A DNA stretch of 57,513 nucleotides. It comes from Ruminococcus sp. Lineage in GTDB: Bacteria > Bacillota > Clostridia > Oscillospirales > Acutalibacteraceae. Made by a program: the position numbers and the translations under genes. Location of the stretch: contig JAFQNJ010000035.1 in assembly GCA_017395925.1 (NCBI GenBank), positions 1-57,513 on the forward strand, read 5' to 3'. The notes beneath the pieces are model-generated. The model did no database searches. It had not been told where the DNA came from and worked only from the letters and a program-made list of their open reading frames with translations. Positions within the stretch are counted from its first letter, which is position 1, and every line of letters starts with the position of its first letter. Positions 8,364 through 16,256 of the stretch are shown here, piece after piece.

Positions 8364-8373
8364 CTATCCGGGT

Positions 8374-9606
8374 TTATTCCCATTGTAACAACAAAAAGTA
8401 TGGATCATCGTCTATTTCGCAGTCCATTGAATAACTTGCAATATATCTGACTCCACCGGTTTTCTCGTTGTAAGCAAATATCAGATAATAATAATAATCA
8501 AGGTCTTCGGCTTCATTAAAATCAAGAGTGTCATCTGTAAAACTCAAACAAGTCCATTCACCCCACCGAGTTTGTTGATTTGCACCTTCCGGATAATAAT
8601 TATGAATTCGGGTTAATTCTTCAGCAAATTCTTTTTTCGGCAATACCCATTCAGCATAGACGTGAAAACTGGGGTCAATGACCTCTTCAAAATAGTAATA
8701 ATATTTGGTGGTATCTAAAAATTTATTCGGTGGATACCAATTGGAATCTTTTTCTATCGCGCTTCTCGGTATGTTTGCAGGAAACAGCTTATATATATCA
8801 TCTCCAAACATTTTCACACTGTTGCCCATAGTTAAATAATTTTTAGGGTTGTCCGTTTCAGAATAAATCGGAGGTATTAAAAACACCGATGCTGCGCCAA
8901 GCGGTTGTATAACTATCAAAAGTGCAAGTACTAAAGCAGCCCCTGCAATCCATCTATGTATTTTATGTCCTTTAGAATGAAACAGGCGCTTTCGATATAA
9001 CAACAGAACTGTAATTGCCAATATAATGGGAATCAGTACATATATTACTCCAATATAATATGCAGGATGCGCATAAAACCGCGGAAACGGAAAATCTCTG
9101 TGGTAAAAAATCAACACACCAATACCAAACAAACTCCAAATCGCAAGTAAAATAATAGCAGGAATTCGCATCAGCCACTTTTCAATCCGCTCTCCTATTG
9201 TTTCTTTTTCGTCTGTTTCAGGCAGGGGCGTGTTCTCAATGCTCTCTTTAATTTTCGCGCAAACACTTTCCATTGTCACAGATTCTTGTGCAGAAAAACC
9301 TTTTAGAGCCTCTACGATTTTTTGTCCCATAACCACAGATTCCTGCTTTGCAGTCAGGTACTCAAGCAAGACTTCCCGTGCAGATTCTCCTCCTAACTTA
9401 AGTATCTTGATTTGTTCCAAAGAAAAATCAGCTTTTCGTAGCATTGCAATTTTCTCAAGACAATCTATATCTGCCTGCGTAAAATTATAGTTATTGCGTC
9501 CTGTATAAGATTTTTGATTTTCAGGTGTTACCAAACCATGTTCAATATACAACCGAACAGCTCGGTCCGTCAGACCGGTTTTTTCGATCACTTCTTTGAT
9601 TTTCAA
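8374..9606 (-). CDS. Membrane-anchored MerR-family transcriptional regulator
   Basis: 410 residues. The N-terminus is a MerR winged helix-turn-helix (MKIKEVIEKTGLTDRAVRLY, residues 1-20; wing to about 45) plus a helical dimerisation region to about 130. Three hydrophobic helices follow at roughly 147-167, 178-203 and 218-240. A C-terminal ~165-residue polar domain, rich in Tyr/Asp, is probably outside the cell. TTG 9606 lies 8 nt after AAAGGGG and gives the usual MerR start; GTG 9615 is the alternative. The promoter carries a MerR-type operator, so autoregulation is likely. The gene is visibly AT-richer than its flanks. The signal and target genes are unknown. Confidence 0.85.
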   Translation of the reverse strand: MKIKEVIEKTGLTDRAVRLYIEHGLVTPENQKSYTGRNNYNFTQADIDCLEKIAMLRKADFSLEQIKILKLGGESAREVLLEYLTAKQESVVMGQKIVEALKGFSAQESVTMESVCAKIKESIENTPLPETDEKETIGERIEKWLMRIPAIILLAIWSLFGIGVLIFYHRDFPFPRFYAHPAYYIGVIYVLIPIILAITVLLLYRKRLFHSKGHKIHRWIAGAALVLALLIVIQPLGAASVFLIPPIYSETDNPKNYLTMGNSVKMFGDDIYKLFPANIPRSAIEKDSNWYPPNKFLDTTKYYYYFEEVIDPSFHVYAEWVLPKKEFAEELTRIHNYYPEGANQQTRWGEWTCLSFTDDTLDFNEAEDLDYYYYLIFAYNEKTGGVRYIASYSMDCEIDDDPYFLLLQWE

Positions 9607-9629
9607 AAGAATCACCCCTTTTCAAAACG

Positions 9630-9660
9630 ATTATAACAATTTACCCAGGGTAAATGTCAA
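9630..9660 (-). promoter_or_regulatory. MerR-type promoter with operator dyad in a 19-bp spacer
   Basis: Minus strand: consensus -35 TTGACA (9655-9660) and consensus -10 TATAAT (9630-9635) are separated by 19 nt instead of 17. The spacer contains the perfect palindrome TTTACCC-T-GGGTAAA (9640-9654), centred on 9647. An over-long spacer with a centred dyad is the signature of promoters activated by MerR-family DNA distortion. It sits just upstream of the MerR gene at 9606. Confidence 0.9.
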
Positions 9661-9686
9661 TAATAATTTATAAAAAAGTCAGTCCG

Positions 9687-10130
9687 TCAAAAGACGAACT
9701 GACAAAAATAATAGATTAAGCCGTAAACCACACTTGCACTCACGCCGTAGACAATAACAGGACCTGCGATGGTGAACATCTTGGCACCCACGCCGAGGAT
9801 AAAACCCTCTGACTTGAACTCTATGGCGGGGGACGACACCGCGTTTGCGAAGCCTGTGATGGGGAGCAGGGTGCCTGCACCTGCGCGCTTGGCGATATTG
9901 TCAAAAACTCCCAGAGCTGTCAGCAATACTCCAAGGAAAATCAGGCTCACCGAGGTCAGGGTCTTTGCCTCCTCCTCGGGGAGTGAAAGCGAGGTGTAGA
10001 CCTTGGTCAGCACCTCTCCCAGAGAGCAGATAAGTCCCCCCACCACAAAGGCGAATGTGCAGTTTTTCAGGGTGGGACTTTTCGGGGATTTCTCCTTCAC
10101 CAGTCGGCTGTATTCTTCTTTTGACATCAT
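9687..10130 (-). CDS. spoVAC: Stage V sporulation protein AC
   Basis: Inner-membrane component of the SpoVA channel that moves dipicolinic acid in endospores. About 147 residues with four to five hydrophobic helices. Family features include FVVGGLICSLGEVLT, GVLLTALGVFDNIAKRAGAG, LPITGFANAVSSPAIEFKSE and GAKMFTIAGPVIVYG. The start is placed at the ATG pair near 10130 behind GGTGAT; an upstream in-frame ATG at 10154 is possible. No spoVAD or spoVAE neighbours are present. It indicates sporulation ancestry. Confidence 0.9.
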   Translation of the reverse strand: MMSKEEYSRLVKEKSPKSPTLKNCTFAFVVGGLICSLGEVLTKVYTSLSLPEEEAKTLTSVSLIFLGVLLTALGVFDNIAKRAGAGTLLPITGFANAVSSPAIEFKSEGFILGVGAKMFTIAGPVIVYGVSASVVYGLIYYFCQFVF

Positions 10131-10249
10131 ATTAATCATCACCAACAATATCATTCCCTATATTTTCTTTAAATATTATAAAATTAACTGTTTTCTTTTT
10201 CTCAAGTTTGTTGTATAATTAGGATTGACGAAATATTGGGACTGATATA

Positions 10250-11380
10250 ATGACTATACATTATCTTGACAATTCCGCCACCACGAGGGTGTCGGAGAAT
10301 GCCGCAAAGAAGGCATATACACTGATGACCGAGGAGTTTGCAAACCCCTCCTCCCTTCATTCAATGGGTTTTCGCGCATCAAAAGAACTTGAGAACGCCC
10401 GCGACACAGTAGCATCTGCCTTAGGCGCCGAGAGCAGCGAAATCATCTTCACCTCGGGCGGCAGCGAGGCAAACTGCCTTGCGATACTGGGGGCGGCTCA
10501 CGCTCACAAAAAGCGTGGGGGCAGAATCGTCACCTCCGCCTTGGAGCACAGCTCGGTTTATGACACTATGCTGCACCTTAAAGAGGAAGGCTTCGACGTG
10601 GTGTTCCTGCCCACAAAGGCAGGGGGCAAAATCGACATCGACGCGGCTTTTGAGGCTATCGACGAGAGGACCATTCTGGTCTCCCTGATGCACACCAACA
10701 ACGAGGTAGGCATCATAAATCCTGTAGAAGAACTTAAAAAGATTATAAAACATAAAAACTCCCCTGCTCTTATTCACATTGATGCGGTGCAGGCTTTCGG
10801 CAAAACCGATATAAAGGTTAGCAGAACAGGTTGTGATTTGCTCACGGTTTCATCCCACAAGATTCACGGTCCCAAGGGTGTGGGTGCACTCTACATACGA
10901 AAGGGTGTCCGCATACTTCCCTTAACCTTCGGCGGCAAGCAGGAGCGGAAGCTTCGCCCCGGCACCGAGGCTCTGCCTCTAATAGGCGCGTTCGGTGAAG
11001 CGGTAAAGGAGCTTAATATCAAAGGAACCACAGAGCACGTCAGAGCTCTCAACACATATCTGAGAGAACAGCTTTCCGAGATAGATGGAATTGTTATCAA
11101 TTCCCCCGAGGATGCCTCTCCCTATATACTCAACTTTTCCACCTGTGCGGTAAGGAGCGAGACTATGCTCCATCACCTTGCCGCAAGGGATGTTTTTGTC
11201 AGCAGCGGGAGCGCCTGCTCAAAGGGCGGCAAAAGCCACGTGCTTAAGGCGCTCTCTCTTCCCGACGAGGTAGCCGACACCGCCATAAGAGTGAGCTTTT
11301 CAAAGCACAACACCAAGGACGACTGCGATGCACTCATTGAGGGTATCAGAGACGGTCTTTCCACCCTTGCAAGAAGATAA
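10250..11380 (+). CDS. Cysteine desulfurase (NifS/IscS-like)
   Basis: PLP enzyme that strips sulfur from cysteine and passes it as persulfide. 376 residues starting MTIHYLDNSATT. The PLP lysine is K204 in SSHKIHGPKGVGALY, and the catalytic cysteine is C323 in SSGSACSKGGKSH. The gene lies 21 nt upstream of thiI, so it is most likely the dedicated sulfur donor for tRNA 4-thiouridine rather than a general Fe-S enzyme; no iscU is adjacent. A TATAAT at about 10213 suggests a promoter but its -35 is poor. The ribosome binding site is weak. Confidence 0.93.
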   Translation: MTIHYLDNSATTRVSENAAKKAYTLMTEEFANPSSLHSMGFRASKELENARDTVASALGAESSEIIFTSGGSEANCLAILGAAHAHKKRGGRIVTSALEHSSVYDTMLHLKEEGFDVVFLPTKAGGKIDIDAAFEAIDERTILVSLMHTNNEVGIINPVEELKKIIKHKNSPALIHIDAVQAFGKTDIKVSRTGCDLLTVSSHKIHGPKGVGALYIRKGVRILPLTFGGKQERKLRPGTEALPLIGAFGEAVKELNIKGTTEHVRALNTYLREQLSEIDGIVINSPEDASPYILNFSTCAVRSETMLHHLAARDVFVSSGSACSKGGKSHVLKALSLPDEVADTAIRVSFSKHNTKDDCDALIEGIRDGLSTLARR

Positions 11381-11401
11381 TAATCAAGAAGGTAAATATA
11401 T

Positions 11402-12568
11402 ATGAAAGAAATCGTACTTATCAAGCTGGGCGAAATCGCCCTGAAGGGACTCAACCGCTTCTCCTTTGAGGATGCACTGAAAAAGAACATCAAGAGTGCT
11501 CTCTACGGAGCAGGCTACTTCAAGGTCTCCATTGCCCAGTCAACTATATATGTAACTCCACAGAGCGAGGTGGATATGGACGAGGTCTGCGACAGAATAT
11601 CAAGAGTATTCGGTATCGTCAGCTTCTCCAGAGCCTGCGTATGCGAAAAGAACATCGAGGACATTTTCTTAAAGGCTCCCGAGTATCTCGCCGACACCCT
11701 CCGCTATGCAAAGACCTTCAAGGTTGAGGCAAAGCGCTCGGACAAGAAATTCCCCCTTACCTCCCCCGAGATTTCAAGAGAGGTAGGCGGACTTCTCCTT
11801 GAGCATTTCCCCCACCTCACCGTTGACGTGCACAATCCCGAGGTGAAGGTTGTGGTTGAAATCCGCGACTTCGGCGCATATATCCACGCAGGTGCCGAGA
11901 AGGGTGCAGGCGGCATCCCCGTCGGCACAGGCGGTAACGCCGCTATCCTCATAAGCGGAGGCATCGACTCCCCCGTTGCCGCTTATATGCTTGCAAAGCG
12001 CGGAGTAAAACTCACCGCCATCCACTTTGCAAGCCCTCCCTATACCAGCGAGCGTGCCGAGGACAAGGTGCAGAGACTTCTTCGCAAGGTCTCCCGCTAT
12101 GCAGGTCCCATTGAGATGATTACCGTTCCCTTCACCAAGATTCAGGAACGTATCAAGGACGAGTGTGAGGAGGAGCTCTTCACCATTATCATGAGAAGAA
12201 TGATGATGAAAATTTCAAACATCATCGCCGAAAAATATGACTGCACCGCCCTCATTACAGGCGAGAGTCTGGGTCAGGTTGCAAGCCAGACCATCTCCGC
12301 CATTGCCTGTACCGACGAGGCGGCAGAGATGCCTGTGTTCAGACCCCTTATCGGTATGGACAAGGAGGAAATCATACAGATTTCCAGAAAAATCGACACC
12401 TTCGATATTTCCATAGAACCCTTCGAGGACTGCTGTACGGTCTTCACCCCCAAGCATCCCCGCACCAAGCCTGTGCTTAAATTCGTGAAGTACGCCGAGG
12501 AGGATGCCCACCTTGACGACCTCATAGCCGAGGCTGTGGAAAATGTAAAGGTAATTACCATAAGATAA
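11402..12568 (+). CDS. thiI: tRNA 4-thiouridine synthetase ThiI
   Basis: Adenylates and thiolates U8 of tRNA. 388 residues: NFLD/THUMP RNA-binding region (about 1-165) and a PP-loop ATPase with SGGIDSPVAAYML from residue 185, then ITGESLGQVASQT. There is no C-terminal rhodanese extension, as in most Firmicutes, so sulfur must come from the partner desulfurase encoded directly upstream. AGAAGG ribosome binding site before ATG 11402. Confidence 0.95.
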   Translation: MKEIVLIKLGEIALKGLNRFSFEDALKKNIKSALYGAGYFKVSIAQSTIYVTPQSEVDMDEVCDRISRVFGIVSFSRACVCEKNIEDIFLKAPEYLADTLRYAKTFKVEAKRSDKKFPLTSPEISREVGGLLLEHFPHLTVDVHNPEVKVVVEIRDFGAYIHAGAEKGAGGIPVGTGGNAAILISGGIDSPVAAYMLAKRGVKLTAIHFASPPYTSERAEDKVQRLLRKVSRYAGPIEMITVPFTKIQERIKDECEEELFTIIMRRMMMKISNIIAEKYDCTALITGESLGQVASQTISAIACTDEAAEMPVFRPLIGMDKEEIIQISRKIDTFDISIEPFEDCCTVFTPKHPRTKPVLKFVKYAEEDAHLDDLIAEAVENVKVITIR

Positions 12569-12628
12569 ACAGTAAATCCTTTTATCTGAAAGAATTTATA
12601 TCCCGAAAAAATCAGAGGAGGAATGTAT

Positions 12629-15340
12629 ATGAGAACCGAATTATACTCCCTGCGGTTTGACAGGCAGGAGATTCTCTATATTGAACAGCACAAGCGCGAC
12701 ATCGTCAGGGCGCTTGACAAGGGTGCATCCATCCGTGTACTCTTCAAAACCGAAATAGACCCCACTCCCAGAAAACTCCGCAATGAGTTTGTGGACACCT
12801 TCAATACCGACAATCCACCGGAGTTCAATATCTACGCCAATGCCCTTGATACAAAGGACAGCAGCTCCTTCCGCAGACTCTTCACTCCCCTTATCACCCT
12901 TGTGGAAAAGGAACTCAAGGAGACCGAGGACCTGCGTGAATATTCCAGGAAGGCACAGCTTCACCTGAATATTATGCCCATTATGGTGGAGGGTCAGAGC
13001 TATCCTGCATACTGCTTCAGAATTATAAACAAGAAGCTTCTGGTGCTCCCCAGAATGAAATTTGTCAAAGGCGACTACACCGAGTATATGGTGAAGGCGG
13101 TTAACCTTGCCAAGGAAACTCTGCTTCAGGACATTGAGAAAAATCCTGCCGGCTACGTTATAGCAGAGCCCGGCACCACTCCCCGTAGAGAGACCCCCGT
13201 CAGGGAAACTCCCTCTGAAACAAAGTCTCCCGAGGCAAAAGCTCCCGAGGCAAAAGCTCCCGAGGCAAAAGCTCCCGAAGTTAATTCTCCCGAGGCAATG
13301 GTGGCCGATGAAAAGGTAACACCCGCTCCTCCCGTAAAGGTCAGAAGAAGTGACAGGGACACCGCAAAGGATATCCGCGAGGATATTCTGGCGGCGGTGA
13401 ACAGCGAAATCCCCGCAGAAGCCGAGAGCACAGCGAAGCCTGCAGAGGCAACTGCAAAGGCAGAAGCCGAAGGCAACAACCGCAACGAGAGAGAATCTCA
13501 CAAAGAGAAAACCCGCCACAGCGAACCCTCCCGCGATATCCGCGAGGATATTCTGGCGGCGGTAAACAGCGATACCCTCTCAAAGCCCTCTGCAGAGGAA
13601 AAAGAGAATTCCGAAAAGGCTCACGCCCCCTCCTCTGAAGACAAAAAAGAAAGACCCCGCAAAAAGAGAGCAAGAGAGGAAGCCCCTCAGCGTGATATCC
13701 GTGAGGATATTCTGGCGGCTGTGGGCAAGGATACCGACCCTATAAATGACAAGACCGATATCAGCAAAAACGCCGCTAACATTTCTAATTCAAAGGTTGA
13801 CATAAACAAGCCCGAAATCAAAGGCGAGGATAAAAAGCCTCTTGAAAGCAAAGAGGAAAGCCTCCCCGAAACAGAGGATAAGAGCAAAAAGAAAAAAGGT
13901 TCCTTCAAGGACTTTATCCTCAGCTTCTTCCCCCACAAGGGCGACTCCGTCAAGGGCATCATCCTCAAGGTCGTGGTGCTTGTTGCCATTGCAGTTTTCT
14001 TCGTGGGCGGATATATGCTCCTTGACTTCTACCTGATTTCACCCTCTATCAATAATTCCGATATCACCGATATCCAGAACGTGTTCTATCAGGGCTCCAC
14101 AGTTATTACCACCGACGCAGAGGGTAATGTCATTGAGACCACCGCAGAGAAAAACTGGGAGGGACTTAAGAAAATCAACGACGAAATCGTGGGCTGGGTG
14201 AAGATAGAGGGCACCGAAATCAACTACCCCGTACTTCTCCACGAAGGCGACAATGCCGATTCCCAGTACTACCTCTACAGAAACTACAAGGAGAAGCAGT
14301 CCGACTTCGGCAGTATCTTCGTTGACTACCGCTGTCCCGAGGGGCTCGAAAGCCGCCACGTGATTCTCCACGGTCACAATATGGGCAGCGACAACTCTAT
14401 GTTCGGAATGCTCACCAAGTATCCCGGCAATCCCGATTTCTACAAGAAGGCGGCGCTGGTTGAGCTTGATACTCCCGAGGTTGAGGGAGATTACATCATC
14501 TTCGCCGTTATGAAGATTAATGTATCCAACGACAACAAGGCTATCTTCAACTACCTTATGGGTGAATTTGACAGCGATGCCCAGTATATGAACTTCATCT
14601 ACAACATCAAGGAGCGTTCATATTTCGACATTGACGTCCCCATCAACGAAACCGACCAGCTCCTCACCCTCTCCACCTGCTCCTACGAGCGTGACAATAT
14701 GCGCACCGTAGCTGTGGCAAGAAGAATCCGCGAGGGCGAGGACGTGACAGAATACATCAACTCCGTGAAGAAGGCAGCCCCCGCAAGCGAGGTTACCTCT
14801 ACCTTCAGAAACGAGTTTGAAGAAGGCAAAATCGCCTGGTATGACAAGGACAAGGCTCCCGAGGGCGACGAGGCTCTGCCCTTTATGGAGCAGGCGGATA
14901 TGTTTGTGGTAAAGTTTATGGACGCCACAGGCAAGAAGGCTATCTCTACCCAGCACGTTATCAAGGGCAAGGATGCCAAGGCTCCCGAGAACAATCCCAG
15001 AAAGGCCGCCGCTGACGGCTATTACTACACCTTCAAAAAGTGGGATAAGAGCTTCAAGAATGTAACTTCTGACCTTATTATCAATCCTGTATTCACAAAG
15101 CACAAGATTCCCGTGGTGGACGAAACCACCCGTCCCACCCAGACCGAAGAGGCAGTTGTTCCCGATACACCCGTGACTCCTCCCACTCCCGTCACACCCG
15201 ATCCTCCCGAGGTAACCACACCTCCTGAAACCACCAATCCTCCTGAGACAACACCTCCCAAAGTCACCACTCCTCCCGTCACAACACCTCCCGAAACATC
15301 GCCTGCAACCGAGGCGGCAGCTCCTGCTTCCGAGGGTTAA
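12629..15340 (+). CDS. Large class B-like sortase with cytoplasmic N-terminal domain
   Basis: 903 residues. In order: an unrecognised ~190-residue N-terminal globular domain; a disordered Pro/Ala/Glu region with tandem PEAKA units (about 201-215) and three DIREDILAAV motifs at about 248, 303 and 356; one membrane helix at about 444-466; then a sortase domain from about 505. Catalytic residues are His583 (HGHNM), Cys684 (TLSTCSY) and Arg692 (MRTVAVARR). A beta-rich module shared with the second sortase in this window follows, then a Thr/Pro-rich tail. ATG 12629 follows AGGAGG by 7 nt; ATG 12623 is too close. The sortase role in surface attachment is family knowledge; substrates are unknown. 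Confidence 0.88.
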   Translation: MRTELYSLRFDRQEILYIEQHKRDIVRALDKGASIRVLFKTEIDPTPRKLRNEFVDTFNTDNPPEFNIYANALDTKDSSSFRRLFTPLITLVEKELKETEDLREYSRKAQLHLNIMPIMVEGQSYPAYCFRIINKKLLVLPRMKFVKGDYTEYMVKAVNLAKETLLQDIEKNPAGYVIAEPGTTPRRETPVRETPSETKSPEAKAPEAKAPEAKAPEVNSPEAMVADEKVTPAPPVKVRRSDRDTAKDIREDILAAVNSEIPAEAESTAKPAEATAKAEAEGNNRNERESHKEKTRHSEPSRDIREDILAAVNSDTLSKPSAEEKENSEKAHAPSSEDKKERPRKKRAREEAPQRDIREDILAAVGKDTDPINDKTDISKNAANISNSKVDINKPEIKGEDKKPLESKEESLPETEDKSKKKKGSFKDFILSFFPHKGDSVKGIILKVVVLVAIAVFFVGGYMLLDFYLISPSINNSDITDIQNVFYQGSTVITTDAEGNVIETTAEKNWEGLKKINDEIVGWVKIEGTEINYPVLLHEGDNADSQYYLYRNYKEKQSDFGSIFVDYRCPEGLESRHVILHGHNMGSDNSMFGMLTKYPGNPDFYKKAALVELDTPEVEGDYIIFAVMKINVSNDNKAIFNYLMGEFDSDAQYMNFIYNIKERSYFDIDVPINETDQLLTLSTCSYERDNMRTVAVARRIREGEDVTEYINSVKKAAPASEVTSTFRNEFEEGKIAWYDKDKAPEGDEALPFMEQADMFVVKFMDATGKKAISTQHVIKGKDAKAPENNPRKAAADGYYYTFKKWDKSFKNVTSDLIINPVFTKHKIPVVDETTRPTQTEEAVVPDTPVTPPTPVTPDPPEVTTPPETTNPPETTPPKVTTPPVTTPPETSPATEAAAPASEG

Positions 15341-15386
15341 GGACAGAGAAAAAAGACACATCAATTCCTGAAACGAGGGAAAGCCC

Positions 15387-15806
15387 ATGAAAAGCGATCT
15401 GATTTTTTACCTTGCCAGACGTACCAGCTACTGCGAAAAAGCCCTGAGGAAAGAGCTCTCTGAGCTTTCCATCGGGCTCAATCAGGTAGCCGCCTCCACC
15501 ACCGCAATGATGCTGGGCGAGAAGCTCTGCGAGTCCTTCAAGCGTTGCAACCTTGTGTTTATCATCGGCGGTCTGGGATTTTCGGGCAAAAACGGACTCA
15601 CCGAGGTGCTCTCCAAGGCGCTGTCCGCCACCCGTGTCAACGTGGGCGACATCAGAAAGCTACGTAATCCCGAGGGCAAGCAGTACGGATACCTTATCCG
15701 TTGCGGAAAGCAGATTATTGTTGCCTTCCCTGACAAGCCCGAGGAGCTGTCCCAGATGTTTTCACAGGAGCTCAAGGACTACATCCGTAAGGCTTACAGC
15801 CTGTGA
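15387..15806 (+). CDS. Small CinA/MoaB-like domain protein
   Basis: 139 residues, soluble. The second half resembles the molybdopterin-binding fold of CinA/MoaB: VFIIGGLGFSGKNGLTEVL sits where CinA has its TGGxGPTxDD loop, and NPEGKQYGYLI followed by IIVAFPDKPEEL matches the CinA NPxGxxPGF / LPGxPxEM stretch. The aspartates usual in the loop are absent, so activity is doubtful. GAGG is 7 nt upstream of the ATG, 46 nt after the sortase gene, so it may be co-transcribed. The family assignment rests on motif resemblance. Confidence 0.65.
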   Translation: MKSDLIFYLARRTSYCEKALRKELSELSIGLNQVAASTTAMMLGEKLCESFKRCNLVFIIGGLGFSGKNGLTEVLSKALSATRVNVGDIRKLRNPEGKQYGYLIRCGKQIIVAFPDKPEELSQMFSQELKDYIRKAYSL

Positions 15807-15811
15807 GTGCC

Positions 15812-15892
15812 CTTGAGCAGGTTGTCTGAACAGTCTGTCTGAGCAGCCTGTTTGAGCAGTTTATTTAAGTAGTCTATTGAGCAGTCTATAAA
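15812..15892. repeat. Degenerate 13-14 bp tandem repeat
   Basis: About six imperfect copies of a unit like TGAGCAGTCTGTC run head to tail directly after the CinA-like gene. No coding sense is apparent. Confidence 0.8.
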
Positions 15893-15901
15893 ATAACTAA
15901 C

Positions 15902-15934
15902 GCCGTCTTCCGCTTTGGGAGACGGCATTTTGTT
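15902..15934 (+). terminator. Terminator after the sortase/CinA-like genes
   Basis: GCCGTC (15903-15908) pairs with GACGGC (15921-15926), followed by ATTTTGTTTT. Confidence 0.75.
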
Positions 15935-15968
15935 TTGATGAGAGGCATCGGTGGCGCCTATGGTCAGA

Positions 15969-16130
15969 GGGCGGAGGCGGATTCTCGGGCGGAGGCGGAT
16001 TCTCGGGGCGAAGGCGGATTCTCGTGGGGAAGGCATATTTTCCCACCTCATCCGTCACCTGCGGCGATACCTTCCCCGTGGGTCGGAAGGCTTCACGGGC
16101 GGAGGAGATTCTCGGGCGGCAGGTACGATT
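15969..16130. repeat. 18-bp tandem repeat and interspersed-repeat fragment
   Basis: Three near-perfect copies of GGGCGGAGGCGGATTCTC lie at 15969-16023. A fragment of a dispersed element (CACCTCATCCG... CACCTGCGGCGATACC, about 16047-16110) and another partial unit follow. Related fragments recur near 33960 and 56315. With the neighbouring 13-14 bp repeat this fills the gap between 15806 and 16257; I see no gene in it. Confidence 0.75.
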
Positions 16131-16210
16131 CAAAAAATCCTCCCATTGTTTTTTGAAGGTGAGCGGCAGGTCATTTCAATTCTATTATAATCGGAGGTTT
16201 TCTCAATACA

Positions 16211-16241
16211 AAAGCCGACAATGAATTTCATCGTCGGCTTT
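16211..16241 (-). terminator. Terminator of the LRR-dockerin gene
   Basis: Long stem AAAGCCGAC / GTCGGCTTT, with an inner ATGAA/TTCAT extension, 16 nt after the stop at 16257 on the minus strand. Confidence 0.8.
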
Positions 16242-16256
16242 AATCTGTATTGTTAA

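Noticed and set aside
15969..16023. Possible CRISPR array
   Set aside because: Units are 18 bp and directly adjacent with no spacers; no cas genes are present.
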